A stretch of DNA of 39,933 nucleotides from an uncultured Clostridium sp. (GTDB lineage Bacteria > Bacillota_A > Clostridia > TANB77 > CAG-508), in contig CANCZH010000006.1 in assembly GCA_947382445.1 (NCBI GenBank), positions 1-39,933 on the forward strand, given 5' to 3'. Below, piece by piece: positions 7,064-16,586 of this stretch. The notes beneath the pieces were generated by a model. That model saw only the letters and a program-made list of their open reading frames with translations, was not told the DNA's origin and did not search any database. How positions within the stretch are numbered: the stretch's first letter is position 1; every line of letters begins with the position of its first letter. The position numbers and the translations under genes are program-made.

Positions 7064-8761
7064 TTAATTTTTTGTAATATATGAAAAACATAAAGATATT
7101 GGTTCTCCATTAGTTTTTGGACCTCTTATTTGAAGTGGCGTTGAATGTAATTTACTATAAAGTGTCTTGTTTTCTCCTTGTAAATACAATTGATTATTGC
7201 TTGGAGTAAGTGGTTCAAGTCCTTCTGGGAATGTTACTATCTCTGCCCATGAACTTGTTTCAGATGGAGTGTATACTATTTGCCAATATGCTACTCTACC
7301 AAACTTATATACTTTTCCACCTGTAAAACTACCATTTATTGCAGAAATTTGTGATGTATAATCTACTAATGTTTGCTCTACTTCATTTATTAAAAATCTC
7401 CCATTTATGTTAAAAAAATCTTTTCCCCAATTTATTATTGGAAAACCATTTGTAACCGATAAATTGTTTGTTATTGTAGTCAATTTATCTGATATTATAA
7501 GCTGTACATCATATGCATTTTGATAGTCAAATAAAGCTCCTAAATCGATACTAGCTGTACCATTCGAATATGTATTATTTGATATTGCAGGTGTTATCTT
7601 TGTAGCTGCTGAATAACTACTATCTTGTTTTTTCTTATATTTCCATGTCATATTTAATGTATTGCTTACACTACCAAAACTAGCATTAAAATAATTTCCC
7701 GAAAAATCTAGCAACAAATGGCTAGATGTCTGATTTAATCTATTAATATTTGCATTAATAGAAAGTGGAATATAATTAACCATTGTTGGGTTTAATGTTA
7801 TTGTATTTGAATATCCCCTACTATCTGTTACTATAACTGTAAAACGATTAGTTGTTATATTTTGTATTGATAATGTAGTTCCAGAAACATTAGTATTATT
7901 TACTTTCTTTGTTTTTATTGTTGCACTATTTTTAGCACTTGTAGTTATTGTTACTTTAGCAGTAGACTTATGTTTTACTAATTTTGTATTATTTCCTGTC
8001 AAATTTATTGTAACATTATTTGTATCAACTATTGTTGCAGATAATGTTGGTTTGCACTTTTCTTCGTTTGTTGTAAAATTGAAATTAACTTTTTTATTTC
8101 CAATTAATACATCTCCATTCCATGTTTCAATAAGCAATATACCTGTACCAGACTTTAAATTCGGTATTTTAGCATAAAAACTCTCTGGTACAGTCCATGC
8201 ATAAGTTCCACCTTTGACACCATTTACCACTGTCACTGTTAAAGCTGTATCTCCGCTACCTACCATAGCCCAAACCTTATGAGTCCAACTCTCTACAGCA
8301 CTATTAATTATTATTGTCGCAGTTTCTCCGATATTAGCAGTTGTACAGGATATTCCAGAAGCTCTTGGAATTGTTGACATTGCAAAAGTTCCACTTGTTT
8401 CTGCTGATACTCCATAGCTGTCTGCTTTTATACTTGCTCCCCATGAAACGGATAAACTTCCATCGTTATTATGCGTTATATAGTCAGTAGTACCACTAGC
8501 AATTGCTATATAAGCATTAGGTGAACTGGCACTAACTTGTATATTTTCATTTGTGATATCTACGCCATTTAGTCTAAACCATTTCATATGTTTAGAGCTA
8601 ATACTTCCTGAGCCAGAACTTTGACAATAAACGTTATATTTGATTTTAGAGCGATTATTGTTTACATCTATACCTGTTTCTTCTAATATTATATATAGTG
8701 TAAAATTTGTTGCATAATTAAATGAGCCAATCTTACTACATTGTTTTGTATATGTTGCCAT
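7064..8761 (-). CDS. DUF859-like minor tail protein
   Basis: A 565-aa beta-rich protein with many Thr/Asn/Ser residues. Its N-terminal ~130 residues (SFNYATNFTLYIILEE; MSTIPRASGI) match the pattern of the siphophage DUF859 family of minor structural proteins. The middle has Ig-like repeats (CKPTLSATIVDTNNVTINL; TTNRFTVIVTDSRGYSNTI). The end (PIINWGKDFFNINGRFLI, then AYWQIVYTP) resembles tail-fibre heads of Streptococcus and Clostridium phages. Starts right at the stop of the tail-tip gene. Likely baseplate or tip decoration. Confidence 0.7.
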   Translation of the reverse strand: MATYTKQCSKIGSFNYATNFTLYIILEETGIDVNNNRSKIKYNVYCQSSGSGSISSKHMKWFRLNGVDITNENIQVSASSPNAYIAIASGTTDYITHNNDGSLSVSWGASIKADSYGVSAETSGTFAMSTIPRASGISCTTANIGETATIIINSAVESWTHKVWAMVGSGDTALTVTVVNGVKGGTYAWTVPESFYAKIPNLKSGTGILLIETWNGDVLIGNKKVNFNFTTNEEKCKPTLSATIVDTNNVTINLTGNNTKLVKHKSTAKVTITTSAKNSATIKTKKVNNTNVSGTTLSIQNITTNRFTVIVTDSRGYSNTITLNPTMVNYIPLSINANINRLNQTSSHLLLDFSGNYFNASFGSVSNTLNMTWKYKKKQDSSYSAATKITPAISNNTYSNGTASIDLGALFDYQNAYDVQLIISDKLTTITNNLSVTNGFPIINWGKDFFNINGRFLINEVEQTLVDYTSQISAINGSFTGGKVYKFGRVAYWQIVYTPSETSSWAEIVTFPEGLEPLTPSNNQLYLQGENKTLYSKLHSTPLQIRGPKTNGEPISLCFSYITKN

Positions 8762-11155
8762 TTATTCACCCCCCGTACAAAAAATAGCTGTTCCACCTTG
8801 GTAATCTTCCATTCTTGAGTTTTTTCCTATGCATAAATATTTTTCAACAGTCATATTCTTAGATTTAACGATTGTTTCTCCTAATGTCTTGTCATATCCT
8901 GCAAACAATAAACTTTCTTGTGTTCTTCCTGTGTTATCTTGTATGTCTAAACCAACTTCATTTAGCTTTGATTTAGTTTCAGCTCCAGTTTTCTCAATTT
9001 TTAATCCTTCACTATCAAAAGTAAATCCAGTTTTAGTATCTAGTTTTTCTATTCCGTTTTCTACTATTCCTTCCGCAACTTCAATTGCATATTTAGAGTC
9101 CGTTAAGCTTGTTTCTGCTGTTTTTTTTATTTCAGTTATTGTTCTTTTAGTGTCGTTTTTATATTCACCTAATTCTTTTTCTGCATTATTTGCTTTATCT
9201 AAAGCTTCTTGGGCTTTATTTACTGAATTACTTGCAGTATTATTTGCACTATTAGCAACATTCGTTACAGTCGTTATCTGTGTTTCAACTGTATTAGTAA
9301 TTGACTCTGATAATTGTTTTATTTGTGAGTCTGTAGCAGTTTTAGTATAGTAATTTGTTACTAAATTACTTTCAATATCTTCGGGTGCTGGTGACCAATC
9401 TGTATCTATATTTCCTTTTTCTAACTTCATACCACAAATTTGTATATCATAATTTGTTACATTGACACCAAAATATGCGTTTGCTTTACCTTTTGACTTG
9501 AACTTAAACTTATATTTCTTCCATGTATTAGTTACATCTAGTTGTGTATTTTGATATCCTAGTGTTGCACTTCCATATTGTAAATAGATTTTTCCTGTTC
9601 CTTTAGCATAGCAACTTAAAACGTATTCTTCACCATTTGTTGTTGGTACATCGTCTTGACATATCGTTATTTGACTATTTGTACTACTGATGTGCCAACC
9701 TAGTTTAATGTTTGAGTTTGGTGAGTCTGTTACAGTTATACTTTCTCGTGTACCTGTTCCTCCTGAGGCACTTCTCCATGTTCCTGTTGACCATATTCCA
9801 GAATTAGTAAGTTTTTCTACTACATTAGTACCTCTTAATATATTAGTTCCACCAAATGCTAAATTATCTACTTTGTCTTTTACTGTTTTTGTTTCTTCTG
9901 TTACAGTAGATACTGAACTTGTAATCCCGCTTACTGTTTGTTCTACTTTTGTTAATTTTTTTGATGTATCTGTTTGTTCTTCTACTAACTGTGTTATTTT
10001 TCCTTCTGCCTCATCAATTTTACTTTGTACTTTTCTATTTATAGTTTTTTGCGATGGTCTTCTTACTGTTGTTTCTGACCTTGCTTTCATGCTTATTTTA
10101 CTTTTTATATTTGCTCGTGTCCTTCCGCCAAACGTTATTTCGCCTTGATATATAATTTTCTTTCCATCTACAATTATAATATCTCCAATATCAACTCTAG
10201 GGTCTATTACTACTGTTCCTTCAAAACTATATACCGTCAAATCTTTTACTTTATTATAAATACTATTTACTTCGTTTTCTTCTGTAATAAATATATTATC
10301 TTGACTAAGCCATAGTGTATTATTTGTTGCTGTTCCAAATTTAAAGCTCTCTATTCCATTTTCATATGCTACCATTGATATTTTATATTGCTCACCATAT
10401 TTATATGTTTTAAACAGATTTTGAGATATTGCTATCATGTCTTCACCAATGCTTTTAAAATAAATTTTTCCATCACGTCCACTACATGCAAAACAACCTG
10501 CAGCCTCTGCTATATACCCTATATATTCTCTTGCAGTTATGGAATTATCATATACATACATTTTTTTATTAGAATTTAAGAAAGACTTAGAACCTAGTTC
10601 CAAGCCTTTTTTCTTACAGATGTCTTCTGCAATTTCTCCTAATGTTGCATATTTTTGTTTATTTGTATCTTCTTTTAATATAGATGACATATCATAGTAA
10701 CCATCATCATTTTCTAATTTTATTATATTGTCTGATGCTTTTATTGTTATTAAGTTACTATCCTTATAACTATAATCATCTACATTGAATATACCAATCG
10801 GTATTATTTCAAAATCATAGTTACGTTTTGCTAAACTTCTAATTGGGGTTACATTCAATTCTCCTAATAACATTTTATTTACTTCATATAAAGTTAATGC
10901 ATTATTTACTAATACACCAAATTCAACTCTAATTTGATTTGGTATTGGTATATTAGCTCTTTTGTGTATTTTGAGTTCTATATACTGAGAAGGTGTACTT
11001 CCAAGCTCCAGTTGTTTATTAAATAATGTTCCACCTTTTTTAAATTCAGTTATATAAGTAGGGTCTACTAGTACATCATCAAAATATATATTTATAACTT
11101 TTTGCATATTGCTTTGTATATATTTATCATATCTATAAGTTACTTCTTTATACAT
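8762..11155 (-). CDS. Tail-tip/baseplate hub (Tal-like) protein
   Basis: About 797 aa. The N-terminal ~380 residues (NIYFDDVLVDPTYITEF; VDDYSYKDSNLITIKASDN; TLGEIAEDICKKKGLEL) resemble phage minor structural/hub proteins of the gp27-like fold. A coiled-coil segment (QSKIDEAEGKITQLVEEQ) leads to a jelly-roll domain (residues ~450-600, TWRSASGGTGTRESI) shared with the protein at 4721, and then a long helical stalk (NTASNSVNKAQEALDKANN). The open frame extends upstream to 11176, but AGGAGG at 11167-11162 sits 6 nt before ATG 11155 and 3 nt before ATG 11158, so I start here. It overlaps the preceding stop by about 8 nt. No peptidase domain recognised. Confidence 0.75.
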   Translation of the reverse strand: MYKEVTYRYDKYIQSNMQKVINIYFDDVLVDPTYITEFKKGGTLFNKQLELGSTPSQYIELKIHKRANIPIPNQIRVEFGVLVNNALTLYEVNKMLLGELNVTPIRSLAKRNYDFEIIPIGIFNVDDYSYKDSNLITIKASDNIIKLENDDGYYDMSSILKEDTNKQKYATLGEIAEDICKKKGLELGSKSFLNSNKKMYVYDNSITAREYIGYIAEAAGCFACSGRDGKIYFKSIGEDMIAISQNLFKTYKYGEQYKISMVAYENGIESFKFGTATNNTLWLSQDNIFITEENEVNSIYNKVKDLTVYSFEGTVVIDPRVDIGDIIIVDGKKIIYQGEITFGGRTRANIKSKISMKARSETTVRRPSQKTINRKVQSKIDEAEGKITQLVEEQTDTSKKLTKVEQTVSGITSSVSTVTEETKTVKDKVDNLAFGGTNILRGTNVVEKLTNSGIWSTGTWRSASGGTGTRESITVTDSPNSNIKLGWHISSTNSQITICQDDVPTTNGEEYVLSCYAKGTGKIYLQYGSATLGYQNTQLDVTNTWKKYKFKFKSKGKANAYFGVNVTNYDIQICGMKLEKGNIDTDWSPAPEDIESNLVTNYYTKTATDSQIKQLSESITNTVETQITTVTNVANSANNTASNSVNKAQEALDKANNAEKELGEYKNDTKRTITEIKKTAETSLTDSKYAIEVAEGIVENGIEKLDTKTGFTFDSEGLKIEKTGAETKSKLNEVGLDIQDNTGRTQESLLFAGYDKTLGETIVKSKNMTVEKYLCIGKNSRMEDYQGGTAIFCTGGE

Positions 11156-11567
11156 CATTAGCCTCCTGCACTGCATTTTTCTGTTGCTGTGTTAGTTTCT
11201 TTTGCATCATATTAAAAGACACTTGCCAACATGATTTGGAAGTGTCTTCATCTAATCCAGTTTTATGCATTTTTGATTTTCTTTTACTTACTCTGAACTC
11301 TGCATTTGTAAGCATTCCGCCAGGAACAGAAGGAGTCTTTATTGTCACTATCATTGGATTTTGATAAGTAGACTGTAATAATTCTTCTGCTTCTTCTTCC
11401 GTTAGAAAATCCCATGACATATTACATTTTAGCATTCCAACTGCAATTGGATTATCTATTAACGAACCATCATCTGTAGATGAATAACTGTCTTTGTCTG
11501 TATCTTCTATGTCATCATCATATGTTGATGGTGTTTTCATTAGTTTACCATTTAATTTCCATAACAT
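11148..11567 (-). CDS. DUF6711-like distal tail protein
   Basis: A 139-aa protein starting MLWKLNGKLMKTPSTY, the N-terminal pattern of small distal-tail proteins of the DUF6711 type, with SWDFLTEEEAEELLQ in the middle. These lie between tape measure and tip proteins and are thought to join tail tube and tip. AAGGAG ribosome site before ATG. Separated from the tape measure by the plus-strand accessory gene, which interrupts the tail operon. Confidence 0.65.
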   Translation of the reverse strand: MLWKLNGKLMKTPSTYDDDIEDTDKDSYSSTDDGSLIDNPIAVGMLKCNMSWDFLTEEEAEELLQSTYQNPMIVTIKTPSVPGGMLTNAEFRVSKRKSKMHKTGLDEDTSKSCWQVSFNMMQKKLTQQQKNAVQEANDV

Positions 11568-11582
11568 AATTTATACTCCTTA

Positions 11583-11611
11583 TTGTAAAATTTTGTAATT
11601 TAATATATAAT
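11583..11611 (+). promoter_or_regulatory. Own promoter of inserted plus-strand gene
   Basis: TTGTAA (11583-11588), 17-nt spacer, TATAAT (11606-11611), 23 nt before ATG 11635. A strong SigA-type match on the strand opposite to the tail operon. Confidence 0.75.
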
Positions 11612-11634
11612 TTTTTAGAAAGTGAGGTATATAT

Positions 11635-12201
11635 ATGAGTATTACAGATGTTATCGCTTTTTTAGCTTTTATAGTTTCTTTATATAGTGCTATATTATCA
11701 ACATATACTGCTATAAACGAATTTTTTAAATTAAAGTTATCTGTTTTAGATTTAAGCCAAACTTGTATTACATTGACTAAAAGTAATTATTATCTTAATG
11801 AGTATGGCGAACATATAAATACATATTTTAAAGATTTATATACTATAATTATTCCTATTAGAATTGTGAATAAATCTAAAAATGCGACTACTATTAACGA
11901 AATTATATTAAATAACAAATATGTATTGAATAGTTCTTCTAATTTTGATAATTATATTCCAACAGCTTTTAATAATGAAAGAAATTCTATTGTTACATTT
12001 TCTTTTAATGACTTTAAATATGAACTTATTAAACCTTTGTTTGAATTGAAATCTCTTGTCTCTTATGAAGGTTATTTAATATTTAATAATGTAAAAGAAG
12101 TTCCATCAAAATTTAATATTAAAATTAATGCTGTTCAAAAATCTAAAACTTTTCATTTACATTTCAAAATTGCTAATGATTACAGAAATGCGGTAGAATA
12201 A
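11635..12201 (+). CDS. Membrane-anchored moron-type protein
   Basis: A 188-aa protein of unknown function. An N-terminal hydrophobic segment (DVIAFLAFIVSLYSAILSTY, residues 5-24) is followed by a ~150-aa beta-rich domain (IIPIRIVNKSKNATTINEII; SYEGYLIFNNV). It is the only plus-strand gene inside the tail module, has its own promoter and a good ribosome site (AAAGTGAGG), and can be expressed in the lysogen. That is the profile of a 'moron': superinfection exclusion, host surface change or stress function are candidates, but nothing in the sequence selects one. Confidence 0.75.
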   Translation: MSITDVIAFLAFIVSLYSAILSTYTAINEFFKLKLSVLDLSQTCITLTKSNYYLNEYGEHINTYFKDLYTIIIPIRIVNKSKNATTINEIILNNKYVLNSSSNFDNYIPTAFNNERNSIVTFSFNDFKYELIKPLFELKSLVSYEGYLIFNNVKEVPSKFNIKINAVQKSKTFHLHFKIANDYRNAVE

Positions 12202-12237
12202 GAATAACTACAAATAATGATTGCAATATAGTATATT

Positions 12238-12372
12238 CTAATATTCCATCTTCTCGTCTATTCCAGCCTGCTGATAATTGTTCCATGTATCTCTATCCTC
12301 TCTTAATTTATTTTCAATTAAAATCTTTCTAACTGTTTCTTCTAATATTTTTTGTGATGTTTTTGTTTTCAT
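12238..12372 (-). CDS. 44-aa conserved-position tail-operon peptide
   Basis: An ATG at 12372 opens 44 codons (MKTKTSQKILEETVRKILIE ... AGIDEKMEY). AGGAGA overlaps the end of the tape-measure gene 8 nt before the start. A charged amphipathic helix, no membrane segment. The stop-start spacing of 3 nt with the tape measure shows tight coupling. Unknown function, possibly a tail assembly factor. Confidence 0.6.
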   Translation of the reverse strand: MKTKTSQKILEETVRKILIENKLREDRDTWNNYQQAGIDEKMEY

Positions 12373-12375
12373 TTT

Positions 12376-15174
12376 TTATTCTCCTACTAAAGCTTCTAGT
12401 CCTTTGCCTGTATTTCTTTTTATGTTTCCTAACGTATCTATTACAACTTGTCCTAATTCTTCGTCTCCAACTTGAAGTGTTAAATATATGTCTTGACTAC
12501 TATTGTTATTGTTAAACATTGCATCTTCAAATGCCCTTCTTGTTGTTTCGTACATTATATTTTGTGGTGTTACTATTTCTGGGTTTGATTTAGCCCCAGC
12601 ATATTCTCCCATCATTGCTATTGTTGTATCATACAAAACACCACCTTTAGCTAATTGTGGAATTTGTGGTACTGAAATACTTGGCAATCCTGTAAAAGGT
12701 TTTAAGTCTCCAATTCCAACATTTCTAATTGTATTCAATGCAGAATTTAAACCGTCAAAAGGAACTTTTATAACTTTATTTATTCCTTGAATTAAGCCAT
12801 TTATAACTGTTTTTAATCCATTTAAAATACCATCTTTTATACCATCAAAAATTGTTCCACCTTCACTAAATACATTCTTTACGGCTTGCCATGCTTGAGT
12901 AAATTTGTCTCTAAACCAGCCTACTACATTTCCAAATGTAGATGTTATTGCGTTCCATGCTCCAAATACACCCTCTTTTACCTTTGAAACTATTGTATTC
13001 CATACATTACCTGTTGTGTTTGAAACATTGTTCCATACATCTGTAATCATAGTTCTTATTGCATTAAATGTTTCTTTTATATTGTCTTTTATATTGGTCC
13101 ATATTTGTATTACATTATTCACTAGACTTGAAATTCCATTTAATAGTCCTTGCATAATAAATGTTCCCATTTCAACCATTACTATTGACGGTGAATGTAT
13201 TCCAAATGTATTTTTGAATCCATCTATAAAAGGTTGAAATATATGGTCAATTATCCATTGTCCTATACTATCCCCAATATCAGATATTCCTTTTAACACT
13301 CCTAAAAATAGATTGTTTCCACACTCTTCTGCTTTTCCTTGAAAATAATCAATTGCTCCTTCAATTGCTTCAACTATTAATCCACCTATTACAACTCCTA
13401 AACTTCCTATTAATGTTGTTAATGTTTCAATAATTACTTCTAATAATTTTCCTAATATCCCCAACCAATCAATATTGATTATAAAATCTACAACATCTGT
13501 TGCAAGTGAAACCCAATCAATTCCCTCTAATGTTGCTTTTATAGTATCTAATAAACCAATTATTCCATCACTTATTGCTTGTGCTACAGTTGATAAATCT
13601 ATATTTTGTATAAATCCCTTTATTCCATCACTTATTACTGTTCCAAATTTTTCCCAATCAAACGTTTTTACAAAATTATAAGCAAAATTTATCATTGCAT
13701 TATATTTATTAGCTAAAGTAGTTCCTATTAGATTAAAATTAGTTATTAATATTGCTGAATTTAAAAATGTTGCTATAGAGCTTCCTATTTTTTCAAAATT
13801 TATAGTAGTTAAAAATGTATTTGCAAATATAAATGCAGTATTAAAGCCATTTCCTATTGTACTTCCTAATAAGCTCCAATCTAGTCCATCAACAAATCCA
13901 TTTATTCCTTGACTAATAGCTGTTGCGATATTTTTTGCTCCACTTTGAATTATATCCCATGGAATGTTGTTTAAACCTTCACTTATCTTTTGAGCTACTA
14001 TATTGCCTAGTTTATACCAATTACCATTTTTAATAGCATCTATTATAGTATTAGGCATATTATCTATTTGTGATAAATCAATACTAGGACCTGATGGACC
14101 TCCTCCGCCACTACTATTGTTTTCTGAAACATTGTTTATTTCACTATGTACACTAGATAAACTTTTGCTTGCTTGTTTCGCACCTCCTGCTGTACCTTTC
14201 ATTGAACTTGCTGTTGCCTTTGCAAATATATTAATTCCACTAAAAGCATATACTACGCTTTGTATTGCTCTCATTAGTTGATATATTAAATTTGTTACAA
14301 ATTGTATTACTGGAGCTAATGCTGAGCCCATTGCTATTTTCATGTATTCTATGTTAGCACTCAGTTGTTTTGCTCCTTCATTTTGAGAAGATAGCCAACT
14401 ACTAGCTGAACTACTTAATCTTGAATAGATTCCACTTAAAGAAAAAAGAGAACCTACATATTTTAAGACATGACTAAGTCCACTTTTTATACCTGTACCC
14501 CATTGTTTTATTTGATTTTTAATTTTTACAGTTAATCCTGATATTCCATTTAATGGTGATATCATTTTTGGAAAACCACTGTTTCCTTTTGTAGCATTAA
14601 CAAATTCCGAAACTGTTTTTTTAGTTTGCGCTATTTTGCCTTTTAGTATATCCCACATAGATACTTTTTTAGAGTCTGGCTCTATATCTGGATTTTTAAT
14701 ATTACTGTTATTATTATTGGTTTTATTCTGATTATTTATAAAGCTCTGTATTTTTCCTACATTGTATCCTATGAATCTTCCTTTAGCACTGCTTCCTGTT
14801 TGTTTTGGCAAATTAACAGTTTCTTTTAATTTATCATTATAGTTTTTTAATTCTACTGCATTTCCTAAATCTATTTTCTTTCCTGTCAATTTGCTAAATT
14901 CTTTTGAAATTTCTGTAATTTCCTTCTTAGCATTTATTGTAAATTTTGCTATATCAGGATTAAATGCTTCTTTTATTTGTTCTTCAACTTTTTTCATTTC
15001 ATTTGTTACTGGCTTTAAATCAATATTTACTGTTATATCTTTTATGTTAAGTTTATCAAATTCTTTTTGTATTCCTGATAACTGTTGTTTTATAGTAGGA
15101 AGTAACTTATTAAATTCTTTTATTGCACCTTCAACACTAGCTTGTACTATTATATCTAATTCTTCTACTGTCAT
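12376..15174 (-). CDS. Tail tape measure protein
   Basis: 932 aa, the longest gene of the element. The N-terminal coiled-coil region (VEGAIKEFNKLLPTIKQQL) is followed by a Gly/Ser-rich hinge (NNSSGGGGPSGPS, ~365), then hydrophobic helical stretches (~590-625, LLEVIIETLTTLIGSLGVVI) and 11-residue-like repeats rich in Trp/Phe/Gly (AWNAITSTFGNVVGWFRDKF). FGIHSPSIVMVEMGTFIMQGL is a signature phrase of these proteins. It sets tail length: at roughly 1.5 angstrom per residue the tail would be about 140 nm (family rule, not measured). Ribosome site AAGGGGGTG. Placed after the chaperones, as expected. Confidence 0.92.
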   Translation of the reverse strand: MTVEELDIIVQASVEGAIKEFNKLLPTIKQQLSGIQKEFDKLNIKDITVNIDLKPVTNEMKKVEEQIKEAFNPDIAKFTINAKKEITEISKEFSKLTGKKIDLGNAVELKNYNDKLKETVNLPKQTGSSAKGRFIGYNVGKIQSFINNQNKTNNNNSNIKNPDIEPDSKKVSMWDILKGKIAQTKKTVSEFVNATKGNSGFPKMISPLNGISGLTVKIKNQIKQWGTGIKSGLSHVLKYVGSLFSLSGIYSRLSSSASSWLSSQNEGAKQLSANIEYMKIAMGSALAPVIQFVTNLIYQLMRAIQSVVYAFSGINIFAKATASSMKGTAGGAKQASKSLSSVHSEINNVSENNSSGGGGPSGPSIDLSQIDNMPNTIIDAIKNGNWYKLGNIVAQKISEGLNNIPWDIIQSGAKNIATAISQGINGFVDGLDWSLLGSTIGNGFNTAFIFANTFLTTINFEKIGSSIATFLNSAILITNFNLIGTTLANKYNAMINFAYNFVKTFDWEKFGTVISDGIKGFIQNIDLSTVAQAISDGIIGLLDTIKATLEGIDWVSLATDVVDFIINIDWLGILGKLLEVIIETLTTLIGSLGVVIGGLIVEAIEGAIDYFQGKAEECGNNLFLGVLKGISDIGDSIGQWIIDHIFQPFIDGFKNTFGIHSPSIVMVEMGTFIMQGLLNGISSLVNNVIQIWTNIKDNIKETFNAIRTMITDVWNNVSNTTGNVWNTIVSKVKEGVFGAWNAITSTFGNVVGWFRDKFTQAWQAVKNVFSEGGTIFDGIKDGILNGLKTVINGLIQGINKVIKVPFDGLNSALNTIRNVGIGDLKPFTGLPSISVPQIPQLAKGGVLYDTTIAMMGEYAGAKSNPEIVTPQNIMYETTRRAFEDAMFNNNNSSQDIYLTLQVGDEELGQVVIDTLGNIKRNTGKGLEALVGE

Positions 15175-15195
15175 TTTTTCACCCCCTTTTAGACA

Positions 15196-15233
15196 AAATT
15201 AAAACACTAGCTTAATAACTAGTGTTTTAATTT
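15196..15233. terminator. Strong hairpin before tape measure gene
   Basis: AAATTAAAACACTAG and CTAGTGTTTTAATTT, a perfect 15-bp stem with an 8-nt loop and T-rich flanks on both strands. It ends the accessory gene at 15264 just before the tape measure, so tape-measure transcription must read through or start anew. Confidence 0.8.
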
Positions 15234-15263
15234 AAAATTATATATTTAATTTTCATTAACATT

Positions 15264-15869
15264 TTAATACATTGATGCTTCTACTACTTTAAATGTAGCA
15301 TTTTTTAATGTTTCTATATTGTCTGATGATACTAAAGTAAAGGTGTTAAATTCTTGACTTTGCCCTGCATTTAAATTATTTGCATAAACAGTATCAGTTG
15401 TTATTCTTGTACCATCTTCTTTAACAGCTTCTATTTGTATATTGAAAGATTTTGTTTCAGATGTTTTATTTGTGATTTTTACAATTAATTTTGTTTCTGT
15501 TAAATAATTATTTTTTGTAACTTCAAAATTCCCTATTTCAACATCAATATTTTTTAGAACTTCTTCTGTATTTTTTCCGTTAAGATTGTTTATATCCTCA
15601 TTAAACGTATTTATTGTATCATTTAATGAATCGGATAAAGCTTTTTGAGAATTAATTGTTATCATAATTGCAAGTATTCCTAGAACAACTACAATTATAT
15701 TTTTTACTTTTCCTGAATTTTTAATAAAGGCAATTAATCCAAAAACTATTGCCAAAACTCCCATTACAAATGATAAATTGTTAATTATAGGCATAAATGA
15801 TGTACATATTCCTATAATTCCTAAAACTAATCCAGCAGTACTTAAACCACTTTTTTTCTTTTCTTCCAT
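15264..15869 (-). CDS. DUF4190-like membrane protein with beta domain
   Basis: 201 aa. Residues 8-75 carry two to three membrane helices (GLSTAGLVLGIIGICTSF; VMGVLAIVFGLIAFIKNSGK; IIVVVLGILAIM), in the DUF4190 pattern. The C-terminal ~100 residues are beta-rich (LTETKLIVKITNKTSETKSF ... AGQSQEFNTF), like the FxLYD/DUF4352 extracellular domains of Gram-positive bacteria. It lies between tail chaperone and tape measure but is not a structural gene and is closed by a strong hairpin: a second accessory (moron) candidate. Ribosome site AGGGGG. A possible promoter (CTGACA, N18, TAATAT) lies upstream. Confidence 0.65.
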   Translation of the reverse strand: MEEKKKSGLSTAGLVLGIIGICTSFMPIINNLSFVMGVLAIVFGLIAFIKNSGKVKNIIVVVLGILAIMITINSQKALSDSLNDTINTFNEDINNLNGKNTEEVLKNIDVEIGNFEVTKNNYLTETKLIVKITNKTSETKSFNIQIEAVKEDGTRITTDTVYANNLNAGQSQEFNTFTLVSSDNIETLKNATFKVVEASMY

Positions 15870-15932
15870 TATTTTTCCCCCTTTTTATTTATATAACAAA
15901 AAGAGTATATTACATTTTATAAATCATTTTTG

Positions 15933-16076
15933 TCAGATTTTGTCGAAAATAAAATTTTTTTTCATTTTAATAAGAATGTTATTTTCGCCAAATATAATTC
16001 CAACTATTATTGTTACTGGCATTACCAATAAGTATATAAACATTTTAAAAACCATATCATAAAATAAAATGGACAT
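15933..16076 (-). CDS. Possible 47-aa membrane peptide
   Basis: ATG 16076 opens 47 codons: MSILFYDMVFKMFIYLLVMP continues into a hydrophobic segment and a Lys-rich tail ending FIFDKI. The hydropathy is coherent, but there is no clear ribosome site, so it may be chance. It lies in the gap between tail chaperone and the DUF4190-like gene. Confidence 0.25.
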   Translation of the reverse strand: MSILFYDMVFKMFIYLLVMPVTIIVGIIFGENNILIKMKKNFIFDKI

Positions 16077-16157
16077 ATCATTATGAAAAACAACAAACTT
16101 AACATTTAAAATTCTCTTTACTCTATGTTATATTGTTTTTTATTTATTGTCACTTTA

Positions 16158-16586
16158 TTACTTAAATAATTTTTCAAACATTTTTTGCAACGATACTACT
16201 TTAGGTTTCTTATTCATACTATCAGCTTGTATCATTTTGTTTGTTACTGCTTCTTGTAAAATTATTGATTCTTTGAAGTCTTCTATTTTTCGTATAGCTT
16301 GCATTTCACAGTATAAATAAATTTCTTTGTATCTGCTATTCCAAAATACATTTGGAGTAATGCCATAATAATAAGATAGTGTTTCTAATGCATATATTGT
16401 TTCTACTAAGGTCTTAGCATTCTTAAAATTATCTAATATATCTTCTAAGCTTGTGCAATTATTTGCTGTTCTGCTACTTTGCTGATAGCTTTCTCTGCTG
16501 ATTGTTTTATCAATTCGTCCATATTTATATTTAATAATGGATTTGATATCTTCTGAGTTAATTCTTGTTTTGTCATTTTCTTTTTG
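16158..16586 (-). CDS. Tail chaperone GT extension, via -1 frameshift
   Basis: An open frame with no start of its own, in the -1 frame relative to the 16445-16891 gene and overlapping it. From LEDILDNFKN onward it resembles the T-domain of lambda gpGT-like chaperones (TIYALETLSYYYGITPNVFW; YKEIYLYCEMQ). It is read as a C-terminal extension of the upstream chaperone after a -1 slip, giving a fusion of about 244 aa. The frame is open through the whole overlap back to the slippery run. Position between tube and tape measure is the canonical place for this pair. Confidence 0.8.
   Translation of the reverse strand, partial: QKENDKTRINSEDIKSIIKYKYGRIDKTISRESYQQSSRTANNCTSLEDILDNFKNAKTLVETIYALETLSYYYGITPNVFWNSRYKEIYLYCEMQAIRKIEDFKESIILQEAVTNKMIQADSMNKKPKVVSLQKMFEKLFK

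Noticed and set aside
8829..9350. Plus-strand 173-aa open frame inside the tail-tip gene
   Set aside because: Opposite-strand shadow of a well-supported gene with no start signals; the same holds for similar frames opposite the tape measure, lysC, secA and uvrA.
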